From NCBI RefSeq assembly GCF_947496725.1, contig NZ_CANMDS010000001.1:620001-684000 (forward strand): a stretch of DNA of 64,000 bases. The letters run 5' to 3'. Origin of the DNA: an uncultured Dokdonia sp. Lineage in GTDB: Bacteria; Bacteroidota; Bacteroidia; Flavobacteriales; Flavobacteriaceae. Positions 46,454 through 54,825 of the stretch are shown in pieces; the stretch's first letter is position 1; each line of letters starts with the position of its first letter. The notes below the pieces were generated by a model, which worked only from the letters and a program-made list of their open reading frames with translations, made no database searches and was not told where the DNA came from. A program made the position numbers and the translations under genes.

Positions 46454-47465
46454 AGGTTGCCATAGAAGGTTTGTGATCAGAAAGATCTATATCTCCATAC
46501 GTTTCAAAATCTAAGACTTCTAGTTGCTCATCTGCAAGTATAAAGTCTATGCGTAATGGTATGATGTCAAACCAAAAGGTTGCTCCTGTACCTGATCCCG
46601 CTTTCGCGAAAGCGTCAACCTTATCACCACGCACTTTTCGATACATATATGAAGTTGCGCTATTATTAAAATCTCCTGCTACGATAACCTTATGCGGAGA
46701 TGCTGCCTCACTTTGTAAAAACTTTTTAACCTGATCTTCTTGTTTTTCAAAAGCAACTCCTAGTCTACCAAGTAGCTTTTTTGAATTTTCCTTTTGTAGG
46801 TTGTTTAGACTAGGCGACAATCGAAAGGATTGAAAATGCATATTATACACTCTAATCGTATCCTCAGCCACCTTGATATCTGCATAAATGCCGTTGTTCC
46901 CTTTTTTTCCAAAATCAAGCGAACCGCTATGAACGATAGGAAACTTTGAAAAAATCACTTGTCCAAATTTGCTATTTACAGGACGCATTACTTTATGCTT
47001 AAATGGATACTTCTTTGCATCTAGCTCAAAGTCGGGGTGATACTCTTGCAGGCAAACAATATCTGGATTTTGATCTTCTATAAATGCAATGGCACGTTTG
47101 CCAACGTTTGCCTCTTCTACCCATCCATAAACATTAAACTGGTGTACGTTATAAGTTAAAAGTGTGAGTGTGTCAACTTGTTTTGTATCACTACCACCAC
47201 CAAAGCGTATGAGCGAGAATATATGTGTTATCCCTAATGCTAAGATTACGGCAGACAAAAGTAATTGTCTTTTGGCTTTAAATAACCAGAATAAGAAAAA
47301 TAAAAAATTAATAATAAGCAGCACCGGAAGCAATAGGCTCAGGACTGACAGTGCCGGAAAAATATGTGGCGGAATGTAAGGTAATAAGTAACTAAAAAGT
47401 AATAGCACCGCGCAGATACTATTTATGAGAAAAATAAACTTCTCAAGAAGATTTAGGTTTTTCAT
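46434..47465 (-). CDS. Membrane-anchored endonuclease/exonuclease/phosphatase family protein
   Basis: A 343-residue protein: two or three N-terminal helices (about 10-95; FLINSICAVLLLFSYLLPYI) then an EEP domain. Catalytic features are FIEDQNPDIVCLQEYHPDF, IVAGDFNNSATSYMYR and the end motif LSDHKPSMATFKR. The family includes nucleases and sphingomyelinases; the substrate is open. It follows the first rhomboid gene by 3 bases. Near residue 288, DAFAKAGSG is encoded over a palindrome copy. Confidence 0.85.
   Translation of the reverse strand: MKNLNLLEKFIFLINSICAVLLLFSYLLPYIPPHIFPALSVLSLLLPVLLIINFLFFLFWLFKAKRQLLLSAVILALGITHIFSLIRFGGGSDTKQVDTLTLLTYNVHQFNVYGWVEEANVGKRAIAFIEDQNPDIVCLQEYHPDFELDAKKYPFKHKVMRPVNSKFGQVIFSKFPIVHSGSLDFGKKGNNGIYADIKVAEDTIRVYNMHFQSFRLSPSLNNLQKENSKKLLGRLGVAFEKQEDQVKKFLQSEAASPHKVIVAGDFNNSATSYMYRKVRGDKVDAFAKAGSGTGATFWFDIIPLRIDFILADEQLEVLDFETYGDIDLSDHKPSMATFKRLRQ
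46599..46614. repeat. Palindrome copy in the EEP gene
   Basis: Exact 16-mer; on the minus strand read as Ala-Phe-Ala-Lys-Ala. Confidence 0.95.
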
Positions 47466-47468
47466 TAG

Positions 47469-48353
47469 TTACTCCTTACCAGCTTTAAAAAGGAAATCTT
47501 TTTCGGCTTTTGAGAGGCTGTCATAGCCGCTCTTACTTATTTTATCAAGTATGGCATCTATGCGCTGTTGTTGCTCACTCTTAGTTGCTGTGGCTGTTTT
47601 CTTTACAGAGCTAGCACTGCTCTTTTTATTTTTATGCACGGTGCGTAGTGGGCTTTTCTTTTGTCTTTTTGGTTTTTTAGTAAACCAGCCACTCACATTA
47701 TCTATAAGTCTTTCAAACCAGAGGCCTATATCATTACCTGCTAGTAATTGTTTTGCATAATAAAACCCAAAGGCCGCACCACCCAAGTGTGATATGAGAC
47801 CTCCAGCGTTACCAGCATCTAGTAATAAAATATCCTTGACTACTATAAATGCAGCAATCCACCATAGTTTTACATTAAACGTAAATATTCGCACCTCTGC
47901 ATCTGGCGTGTATGTACCTATAAACACCACAATAGCATTTACTGCGGCAGATGCTCCCAAAAGTACACCAGTACCTCTAAAGACGGGTAAAACATTATAT
48001 AGTAATGCAAATAACACACCCCCTGCAATAGCTCCTAAAAGATAAATCGAAAGAAACTTCTTTTCTGAAAACAGATTTAAAACAAATCTTGAAAACACGT
48101 AAAGGAATACCATATTCCAAAAGAGGTGTCCAAAACCAGAGTGCAAAAAAGCATAAGTCACAACGCTCCACGGTTGTTGTAAAAAGCGTATCACATCTGA
48201 TGGTAACACAAAATACTGGCTAAAAGTGCCAGAGCCCAAGCCCACTAGCCACGGGATAATATTAAACAGTACATAAACAAGCACATTTACAACAATGAGC
48301 TTTATTGCAATATTTGCCGTTTTGTATTTATATGCTAGAGATGTGTTTGCCAT
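47469..48353 (-). CDS. Rhomboid family intramembrane protease (first of a pair)
   Basis: A 294-residue six-helix protease with catalytic Ser in LLGASAAVNAIVVF and His in LISHLGGAAFGFYYAKQ; HSGFGHLFWNMVFLYVFSRF is the L1/helix-2 region. A basic, Ser/Lys-rich C-terminal tail (KRQKKSPLRTVHKNKKSSAS) distinguishes it from its partner. Substrates are unknown. It starts 9 bases after the second rhomboid gene, so both are from one transcript. Confidence 0.9.
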   Translation of the reverse strand: MANTSLAYKYKTANIAIKLIVVNVLVYVLFNIIPWLVGLGSGTFSQYFVLPSDVIRFLQQPWSVVTYAFLHSGFGHLFWNMVFLYVFSRFVLNLFSEKKFLSIYLLGAIAGGVLFALLYNVLPVFRGTGVLLGASAAVNAIVVFIGTYTPDAEVRIFTFNVKLWWIAAFIVVKDILLLDAGNAGGLISHLGGAAFGFYYAKQLLAGNDIGLWFERLIDNVSGWFTKKPKRQKKSPLRTVHKNKKSSASSVKKTATATKSEQQQRIDAILDKISKSGYDSLSKAEKDFLFKAGKE

Positions 48354-48362
48354 ATGTGTACT

Positions 48363-49097
48363 TTAATACTTTCCTAAGCCTTGTTTTTTCCAGTAGAACA
48401 TCATTATAAAACCAAATAACGCACCACCTAAGTGCGCCCAGTTTGCAATGTTTGCCCCAAATATTGAGAACCCTGTAACACCAGAAAATAAATCTATTCC
48501 TACTAAGATAGGTATAAAGTACTTTGCTTTAATAGGTACAGGTATAAATAGTAGCCCTAGTGACGCGTTAGGAAATAACATACCAAACGCTACAAGCACA
48601 CCCATTATTGCTCCAGAAGCTCCTACTGCTGGAACAGAAAATGATTCATAAAGCGATTGTGCAGTCTCTCTAGGTATTCTCTCACTAAAAGAGCCACTAG
48701 TAAGAATATCAGTAATATCTTGGGCATTAAACCCTAAAGCCATTATAGCCTCACTCGCATTATTGAAGTGGTAGTAATTAACCAATGTATGTATCAAAGC
48801 TGCTCCAAGACCTGCTGAGAAGTAAAAGAATATAAAGCGTTTTTGCCCTAAAGCATTCTCTATAGGACTACCAAACATCCATAAAGCATACATATTAAAT
48901 GCTATATGCATAGGGCTTGACAAGTCGTGCATAAACATATGCGTAAGTGGTTGCCATACCTGCCAGCTAGGGTTTTCGACAAACCACAATGCAAATAATT
49001 GCATTGCTGGATCTGGCTTTATAATAAACAATGACCCTAAGTAAAAGATCACATTTACTATTAATAATATCTTAACCGTTTCTGTGATTCTTCCCAT
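48363..49097 (-). CDS. Rhomboid family intramembrane protease (second of a pair)
   Basis: A 244-residue protease: catalytic Ser in GASGAIMGVLVAFGM and His in NWAHLGGALFGFIMMFYW; MHDLSSPMHIAFNMYALWMF is the L1 region. It lacks the basic tail of the neighbour and starts 3 bases after mutL ends. The tandem likely arose by an old duplication or reflects division of labour; identity outside the motifs is low by eye. Confidence 0.9.
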   Translation of the reverse strand: MGRITETVKILLIVNVIFYLGSLFIIKPDPAMQLFALWFVENPSWQVWQPLTHMFMHDLSSPMHIAFNMYALWMFGSPIENALGQKRFIFFYFSAGLGAALIHTLVNYYHFNNASEAIMALGFNAQDITDILTSGSFSERIPRETAQSLYESFSVPAVGASGAIMGVLVAFGMLFPNASLGLLFIPVPIKAKYFIPILVGIDLFSGVTGFSIFGANIANWAHLGGALFGFIMMFYWKKQGLGKY

Positions 49098-49100
49098 AGG

Positions 49101-50981
49101 TTATTTAAATTTTCTATCAAGATCATCACCTGTGATGGTGATAAATGTTTTCTTGTTAGTAGGCGATATACTAGGTTCTTTACAAGCAAAGAGACTATTT
49201 ACTAAGTGTTCTCTAGAAAGGCTGTCTAGCGTCTCCCCTCCTTTTACCGCGAGGCTTTTTGCCATACTCTTTGCAAGTGTGTCTGTCTGGCTAAAACCGC
49301 TGTCTGGCACCTCGTTTTCTAAATCACTAAGTAATTGATCTATGACAACTGGCACTTGACTTTCTGTTATAGAAGTAGGGATACCGTTTATTTCTAAAAT
49401 ATCTCCGCTTATGAGACCAAAGATAAAACCGGTATTCTCCAGTCCTTCTTTAAGCTCTTCTATTAAAGCAAGCTCTGTTGTAGAATACGTAAGCGTTAAC
49501 GGAAATAACAATTGCTGACTCACAGATTCCTTTACCGTTATATTACGTAAAAACTCTTCATACAACACGCGCTGGTGCGCCTTATGTTGATCTATGATCA
49601 CCATACCACTCTTAATGGTACTTACGATGTATTTTTTATTGAGTTGATACGTAGAAGATTCGTCTTGACTGCCTGCTGTCGAAGCTATAGGTGCAGCTGC
49701 TTTTGTATTAAGACCGCTCTCAAACATATTACCCGTACTCACATCCTTCTCAAAAGTGACGGTACTACCTGCAGTTGCTTGCGACTCCATTCCCTCATAC
49801 ATCTTCTCCCAGCCAGTTACGTCTGGCTTCTCATAGTCTGGGCGCTGTGCTCCTCTTTTTGGCGCAGGAACGCTCTCAAAAGGATTAAATGTGCGATCTA
49901 CCTCAATCTTAGGAGTTACCACTCCTTTATTTTTGTAATCATAAGGCGTATCGAGCTCGCTATCTCTATTAAAATCAAGCACAGGTGCAATACTAAACTG
50001 GCCTAAGCTATGCTTTATGGTACTACGTAACATCGCATATAAAGCGTGCTCATCGTCAAATTTTATTTCGGTCTTTGTAGGGTGTATGTTAATATCAATC
50101 GTAGCTGGGTCTACTTTGAGGTATAAAAAGTAACTTGCTCTCGCTCTATCTGGAAGTAGTCCATCAAAGGCTGCCGTTACCGCGTGATTTAAGTAAGCAC
50201 TTTTTATAAATCGATCATTTACAAAGAAAAACTGCTCACCACGCGTCTTTTTTGAAAACTCAGGTTTTACTACAAACCCATTTATGGTAAGTATATCTGT
50301 CTCCTCTTGCACGGGAACTAACTTCTCATTAGTCTTCCCACCAAAAATGCCAACAATACGTTGTTTTAAATTCCCTTTTGGTAATTGAAAAAGCTCCCCC
50401 TCGTTATGATACATTGCAAATGCAATATCAGGGTGTGCTAGTGCCACACGCTGAAACTCATCTATCACGTGACGCAACTCAACACTATTTGATTTTAAAA
50501 AATTACGACGTGCTGGTATGTTAAAAAAGAGATTCTTTACCGCAAGTGAGGTGCCCTTAGGCGTGGCACATACCTCTTGGGTAATAATCTTACTACCTTC
50601 TATCTCTATATGCGTACCCACCTCTGCTCCTTCTGGGCGCGTCTTAAGTGCCACGTGAGCGACAGCCGCTATAGAGGCAAGCGCCTCTCCTCTAAAACCT
50701 TTTGTATTAAGATTAAATAAATCATCTGCCGTAGTGATCTTTGAGGTAGCGTGACGTTCAAAACTCATACGAGCATCTGTATCACTCATACCCTTACCAT
50801 CATCTATAATCTGGATAAGTGTCTTACCTGCATCTTTTACGATAAGCTTTATAGAAGATGCTCCTGCGTCTATGGCATTTTCAAGTAATTCTTTAACCAC
50901 AGATGCTGGGCGTTGCACAACTTCTCCCGCAGCGATCTGGTTTGCTACGTGATCGGGTAAGAGTTTTATAATGTCTGCCAT
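49101..50981 (-). CDS. mutL: DNA mismatch repair protein MutL
   Basis: A 626-residue GHKL ATPase coordinating mismatch repair. N-terminal motifs: VVKELLENAIDAGASSIKLI, IIDDGKGM, TKGFRGEALASIAAVAHV; the linker is long and polar (about 340-430). The C-terminal dimerisation domain has IIDQHKAHQRVLYEEFLRN. The DQHKAHQR text is the usual place of the DQHAxxER metal motif of MutL endonucleases; here Ala-Lys-Ala changes suggest a weakened or altered nuclease site. Four bases separate it from the rhomboid gene. Confidence 0.95.
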   Translation of the reverse strand: MADIIKLLPDHVANQIAAGEVVQRPASVVKELLENAIDAGASSIKLIVKDAGKTLIQIIDDGKGMSDTDARMSFERHATSKITTADDLFNLNTKGFRGEALASIAAVAHVALKTRPEGAEVGTHIEIEGSKIITQEVCATPKGTSLAVKNLFFNIPARRNFLKSNSVELRHVIDEFQRVALAHPDIAFAMYHNEGELFQLPKGNLKQRIVGIFGGKTNEKLVPVQEETDILTINGFVVKPEFSKKTRGEQFFFVNDRFIKSAYLNHAVTAAFDGLLPDRARASYFLYLKVDPATIDINIHPTKTEIKFDDEHALYAMLRSTIKHSLGQFSIAPVLDFNRDSELDTPYDYKNKGVVTPKIEVDRTFNPFESVPAPKRGAQRPDYEKPDVTGWEKMYEGMESQATAGSTVTFEKDVSTGNMFESGLNTKAAAPIASTAGSQDESSTYQLNKKYIVSTIKSGMVIIDQHKAHQRVLYEEFLRNITVKESVSQQLLFPLTLTYSTTELALIEELKEGLENTGFIFGLISGDILEINGIPTSITESQVPVVIDQLLSDLENEVPDSGFSQTDTLAKSMAKSLAVKGGETLDSLSREHLVNSLFACKEPSISPTNKKTFITITGDDLDRKFK

Positions 50982-50995
50982 TAGGACCTACTACT

Positions 50996-51283
50996 TTATA
51001 GAGGGTTGGTAAAGATGGATAAATCAAAATCTATTATCCAGAGAAAGAGAAAAATCAAAATGAGTACAATAAAAAATATAGTGCGGTTATAACCTCCCTT
51101 TCGGTTTTCTTGAAGTTCATCCCAAGCGGTTGTAAACTTCTTCTTTAAACCTTTGTTATAAGTTAAGGTCTTACGATGCTCATCAAAGCGGCCTTCCATC
51201 TTAAAAGGACTCCCTTCTTTATCGCTATTGTAATAGCGAGGCTCGTAGCTATACTTCTTATTTGTGCGTTTTACAAATCCCAT
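50996..51283 (-). CDS. Small membrane protein, conserved in flavobacteria
   Basis: A 95-residue protein: a polar, basic N-terminus (MGFVKRTNKKYSYEPRYYNS, KGLKKKFTTAWDELQENRKG) and one C-terminal helix (TIFFIVLILIFLFLWII). Homologues are sometimes mislabelled riboflavin synthase, apparently because ribH lies next door; nothing in the protein supports that. It lies 14 bases before mutL and about 125 bases after ribH; TATATTTG (51304-51297) precedes its start. Confidence 0.7.
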   Translation of the reverse strand: MGFVKRTNKKYSYEPRYYNSDKEGSPFKMEGRFDEHRKTLTYNKGLKKKFTTAWDELQENRKGGYNRTIFFIVLILIFLFLWIIDFDLSIFTNPL

Positions 51284-51296
51284 AATATTGTTATTT

Positions 51297-51304
51297 CAAA
51301 TATA
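51297..51304 (-). promoter_or_regulatory. -7 element for the 95-residue membrane protein gene
   Basis: The minus strand reads TATATTTG 13 bases before the ATG. TTTG at 51320-51317 is closer than the usual -33 spacing. Confidence 0.4.
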
Positions 51305-51377
51305 CGATTTCGTATCCAAAAAGCATACCGAATTTATACTCGCTATGCGTTAAAGAGATTTGTTTTTGGGGTAAGTA

Positions 51378-51393
51378 CGCTTTCGCGAAAGCG
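51378..51393. repeat. Palindrome copy between ribH and the small membrane gene
   Basis: Exact 16-mer, extending to a 20-bp palindrome TACG...CGTA (51376-51395), 15 bases after the ribH stop. Confidence 0.95.
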
Positions 51394-51408
51394 TAAAACT
51401 TCTACGTA

Positions 51409-51906
51409 TTAAAACTTTGCGTCTTTACGTAATTGTGCCATTTTTATAGCTGCAATAGCGGCTTCTGTACCTTTATTACCGTGCTCCCCACCACTACGAG
51501 CTCTAGATTGCTCAATATTATTATCTGTAAGTACACAGAAAATAACAGGAATATCTTGCTGAATGTTAAGGTCTTTAATGCCTTGAGTAACGCCCTCACA
51601 TACAAAGTCAAAATGCTTAGTTTCACCTTGTATCACAGTACCTATAACGATTATAGCATCTAGCATATCATACGCCTGTGTCATTTTTTTTGCTCCATAG
51701 ATAAGCTCAAAAGCGCCTGGCACGTTCCAGCGTACAATGTTATCGTTTATAGCGCCACAATCTTTAAGCGCATCAAATGCTCCTTGAAAAAGTCCTTCTG
51801 TAATCTCATCATTCCACTCAGAAACAACAATCCCAAACTTGAAATCTTTCGAGTTTGGGATGGTTGTTTTATCATAGACAGAGAGGTTGTTACCTACTGT
51901 TGCCAT
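51409..51906 (-). CDS. ribH: 6,7-dimethyl-8-ribityllumazine synthase
   Basis: A 165-residue enzyme of the penultimate riboflavin step. KFGIVVSEWNDEITEGLFQG, WNVPGAFELIYGAKKM, IVIGTVIQGETKHFDFVCEG with the catalytic His, and PVIFCVLTDNNIEQSRARSG are all in the expected order. Length is normal; members form 60-mers or pentamers. It is separated from ribD (16.3 kb) and follows the TPR gene by 62 bases. Confidence 0.96.
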   Translation of the reverse strand: MATVGNNLSVYDKTTIPNSKDFKFGIVVSEWNDEITEGLFQGAFDALKDCGAINDNIVRWNVPGAFELIYGAKKMTQAYDMLDAIIVIGTVIQGETKHFDFVCEGVTQGIKDLNIQQDIPVIFCVLTDNNIEQSRARSGGEHGNKGTEAAIAAIKMAQLRKDAKF

Positions 51907-51968
51907 AATATTATGTTTTAAAAGTTATACACTAAAGTTACAATTAACTTTAAGAATACCTTCTTTTA

Positions 51969-52754
51969 TTAATTTCCTGCTTGTGCTCTACCTAGGTATA
52001 AATCTACCTGGTTTGCATACTCAGAAGCTGCATACTCTTCTTTTACCTTTGTAAGGTACTTTACAGCAGCATCCATCTTACCTAAGTCTATTGCAGTAAC
52101 TCCTGCTTTAAATAAGAAACGTGGAGTTGTAAAATCGTTTGCATTAAGTCCTGCTGCCTTCTCGTAGTATCCTAGAGCCTCTTCTGGTTGACCTAGTTGC
52201 ATAAATGCATCACCTATCGCTCCTTTTGCAAGTGGCGCAAGCATCTGATCGTCTGATGAGAAGTCTTGAAGATGAGAGATTGCTTTCTGGTAGTCTTTTA
52301 CCTCAAGGTATGACATCCCTGCATAGTAGTTTGCTAGGTTTCCTGCTGCAGTACCACCGTAGTTATCTGCCACATCTAGAAGACCGTACTTACCATTCTT
52401 TCCTTCTAGAGCCACCATATATAGTGAATCTTTCACAGAAGTGTTAGTCGCCTCTAATGCAGTAGTAAAGCTATCTTGAGCTAGTACAAGCTCATTTGCC
52501 GCTTCTGCCTCTGCAGGTTCTGCCACAAATTTATTGTAAGCTAGATATAATAAAGCGATTACAAGAACACCTACTATAATACCTATTACTGGCTTTTGAT
52601 TTTTTTCAAACCACTCCTCTGCTTTATTTGCCCCTTCGTCTAGTGATCCAAAAACCTCTGCAGTTGTACTCTCGCTATCGTCTATAAACTCTTCAACTTC
52701 TTCCTTTACGGGCTTTGTTTTCGGTTTATATCCTCTTTTATTATATGTTGCCAT
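51969..52754 (-). CDS. Membrane-anchored TPR protein
   Basis: A 261-residue protein with a polar, acidic N-terminus (residues 1-55), one membrane helix (PVIGIIVGVLVIALLYLAYN) and periplasmic TPR repeats (AAGNLANYYAGMSYLEVKDY, AKGAIGDAFMQLGQPEEALG, YYEKAAGLNANDFTTPRFLF). Topology is like YfgM/BepA-type envelope helpers; an exact role is unknown. It is divergent from recF; TATTTTTG (52784-52777) is its probable -7 element. Confidence 0.83.
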   Translation of the reverse strand: MATYNKRGYKPKTKPVKEEVEEFIDDSESTTAEVFGSLDEGANKAEEWFEKNQKPVIGIIVGVLVIALLYLAYNKFVAEPAEAEAANELVLAQDSFTTALEATNTSVKDSLYMVALEGKNGKYGLLDVADNYGGTAAGNLANYYAGMSYLEVKDYQKAISHLQDFSSDDQMLAPLAKGAIGDAFMQLGQPEEALGYYEKAAGLNANDFTTPRFLFKAGVTAIDLGKMDAAVKYLTKVKEEYAASEYANQVDLYLGRAQAGN

Positions 52755-52776
52755 ATTTCGTCGTTTATTAGTCGGG

Positions 52777-52784
52777 CAAAAATA
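52777..52784 (-). promoter_or_regulatory. -7 element for the TPR gene
   Basis: The minus strand reads TATTTTTG 22 bases before the ATG. Confidence 0.4.
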
Positions 52785-52820
52785 TAATATTTATTGAATT
52801 ATGAAAGGGAAATTAATGCT

Positions 52821-52828
52821 TAATTTTG
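52821..52828 (+). promoter_or_regulatory. -7 element for recF
   Basis: TAATTTTG about 70 bases before the recF ATG; a palindrome copy lies between it and the start codon. Confidence 0.4.
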
Positions 52829-52861
52829 AAGACCTAATAAGCAATATTACTAGATGTTTAC

Positions 52862-52877
52862 CGCTTTCGCGAAAGCG
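52862..52877. repeat. Palindrome copy in the recF leader
   Basis: Exact 16-mer, 20 bases before the recF ATG and downstream of the -7 element. Confidence 0.95.
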
Positions 52878-52897
52878 CGCCACACCTACCCCACCCT

Positions 52898-53989
52898 ATG
52901 ATCTTAAAATCGCTCTCTCTTATTAACTATAAAAACTTTGAGTCAAAGGCCTTTACCTTTGATGCAAAAATTAATTGTTTTGTTGGAAATAACGGCGTGG
53001 GGAAGACAAATGTGCTCGATGCGATTTACCACCTTTCTTTTGGGAAAAGCTACTTTAATCCCGTCACAAGTCAAAACATAAATCACAATGCAGACTTCTT
53101 TGTAATAGATGGGTTATATAAAAAAGAAGAACGAGATGAGAAGGTTGTAGTAAGTGCAAAAAAAGGCCAGAAGAAGGTCATAAAACGCAATGCAAAAATA
53201 TATGACCGCTTTGCAGATCACATAGGTTTTTTACCGCTAGTTATTATCTCTCCGGCAGATAGAGACCTCATCACAGAAGGGAGTGACACGCGCCGTAAAT
53301 TTATAGATGGTGTTATATCACAAAGTGACAAAAGCTATCTTTCTGACCTACTAGGCTACTCAAAAATACTATCGCAACGCAACGCCCTGCTCAAATACTT
53401 TGCTGCAAATAATACATTTAATGCAGATACGCTTGCTGTATATAACGAGCAACTAGAAGGTTTTGGCACTCCTATTTTTGAAAAAAGACAGCAGTTTTTA
53501 GAGCGCTTTGCACCTATTTTTAATGAGCGCTACAAAGCCATAAGTGGCGATACAGAAAATGTAACCCTTACGTATAACAGCTCACTAAGTACAATGCCGC
53601 TCAAGCACTCACTTACTAATGCACTAGCAAAAGATCGCTCTCTACAATATACAAGCGTGGGAATACACAAAGACGACTTACAGTTTGAGATAAATGGACA
53701 CCCTATAAAGAAATTTGGCAGTCAAGGGCAGCAGAAATCTTATCTCATCGCTCTCAAGCTTGCGCAGTTTGATTTTATAAAGCAAGAAAGTGGTACTACA
53801 CCGCTATTATTGCTAGATGATATTTTTGACAAGCTAGATGAAAACCGTGTGCAACATATCATCGAGCTAGTAAACACAAATGACTTTGGCCAGCTGTTTA
53901 TAAGCGATACTCACCCGGAGCGCACAGAAAATGTAGTAAAAAAAATACACCAGAGTTATGAGCTTTTTCATCTAGAACGAGCACAATAA
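52898..53989 (+). CDS. recF: DNA replication/repair protein RecF
   Basis: A 363-residue ABC-type ATPase that helps load RecA at gaps. Walker [21 protein letters not shown] near residue 30, signature [20 protein letters not shown], Walker [21 protein letters not shown]. Length is normal. In many bacteria recF neighbours dnaA/dnaN; here it is beside a TPR gene and a lipoprotein, the usual flavobacterial order. The next gene starts 48 bases later. Confidence 0.96.
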   Translation: MILKSLSLINYKNFESKAFTFDAKINCFVGNNGVGKTNVLDAIYHLSFGKSYFNPVTSQNINHNADFFVIDGLYKKEERDEKVVVSAKKGQKKVIKRNAKIYDRFADHIGFLPLVIISPADRDLITEGSDTRRKFIDGVISQSDKSYLSDLLGYSKILSQRNALLKYFAANNTFNADTLAVYNEQLEGFGTPIFEKRQQFLERFAPIFNERYKAISGDTENVTLTYNSSLSTMPLKHSLTNALAKDRSLQYTSVGIHKDDLQFEINGHPIKKFGSQGQQKSYLIALKLAQFDFIKQESGTTPLLLLDDIFDKLDENRVQHIIELVNTNDFGQLFISDTHPERTENVVKKIHQSYELFHLERAQ

Positions 53990-54037
53990 GCTGTTGTTTT
54001 TATCGTAATTTGCAGTACTCATTATTAGAACACTTAC

Positions 54038-54454
54038 GTGAAAAAACTAGTTTATACCCTTCTCGCCCTCCTCATTTTGAGCTGTAGCTCATCACCGCAA
54101 GAAAAACTTGCAAACATAAACGGTTACTGGGAAATTGCCGCGATAGAGATGCCAGACGGCACCTCAAGAACTTATGGAATGAGTCAAAATATTGACTTTT
54201 TTGAAATAAATGAAGACGGCACTGGCGTACGTAAAAAAGTACAACCTAATGCGCTAGGAGAGTTTATCACATCAAACGATAGCGAGAACATCAATACAAT
54301 TATAGAAGATGATATTCTTATACTATCATATACCACAGCTTTAGACAACTGGCAAGAAACTGTAAAAAAAGCTAGCAAAGAAGAGCTCATTCTTATTAAT
54401 AAAGACGATATTATCTATAAATACCGTAGATATCAACCCCTTATCATAGAGTAA
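54038..54454 (+). CDS. Lipocalin-like lipoprotein, GTG start
   Basis: A 138-residue lipoprotein (lipobox ALLILSCSSS, Cys about 16) starting at GTG. The mature text NINGYWEIAAIEMPDGTSRT, FFEINEDGTGVRKKVQPNAL and EDDILILSYTTALDNWQETV resembles bacterial lipocalin-like domains. Ligand unknown. Its stop overlaps the DUF721 start by 1 base, so they are coupled. Confidence 0.75.
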   Translation: MKKLVYTLLALLILSCSSSPQEKLANINGYWEIAAIEMPDGTSRTYGMSQNIDFFEINEDGTGVRKKVQPNALGEFITSNDSENINTIIEDDILILSYTTALDNWQETVKKASKEELILINKDDIIYKYRRYQPLIIE

Positions 54455-54747
54455 TGGCAAAAAGAAACGCAGACCCAATTTCTATAAGTCAAGCGCTGGG
54501 AGAATTTGTAGAAAAAAACAAACTAAGCAAAGGTATGGACAAAGTAGATGTCACAGCCGCTTGGTACAAGCTCAATCCAGCATTTGAGACATATACTACT
54601 TCTATACGTTTTGACAGAGAGACACTCTTTGTAAACCTAAGCTCTTCTGTCTTTAGGGAAGAACTCTCTTATGGTAAAGAAAAAATACGCACAATGCTTA
54701 ATGAGGAATTAGGCCGTGAGGTTATAAAAAAACTCATCTTGAGATAA
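54454..54747 (+). CDS. DUF721 (DciA-like) protein
   Basis: A 97-residue protein matching DUF721: PISISQALGEFVEKNKLSKG, DVTAAWYKLNPAFETYTTSI and LFVNLSSSVFREELSYGKEK ending NEELGREVIKKLILR. DciA proteins of this family load the replicative helicase; the shorter Bacteroidota versions are only presumed to do so. Closeness to recF is consistent. A bidirectional terminator follows. Confidence 0.82.
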   Translation: MAKRNADPISISQALGEFVEKNKLSKGMDKVDVTAAWYKLNPAFETYTTSIRFDRETLFVNLSSSVFREELSYGKEKIRTMLNEELGREVIKKLILR

Positions 54748-54767
54748 CAACAAGCTACATTCTAGCA

Positions 54768-54802
54768 TAAAAAAATGCGAGACTATTGTCTCGCATTTTT
54801 TG
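54768..54802. terminator. Bidirectional terminator
   Basis: Stem AAAAATGCGAGAC/GTCTCGCATTTTT (54771-54783 and 54788-54800) with a 4-base loop between the convergent DUF721 and argS genes. Confidence 0.9.
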
Positions 54803-54825
54803 TTTCCTATTTCCAGTACTAAGGA

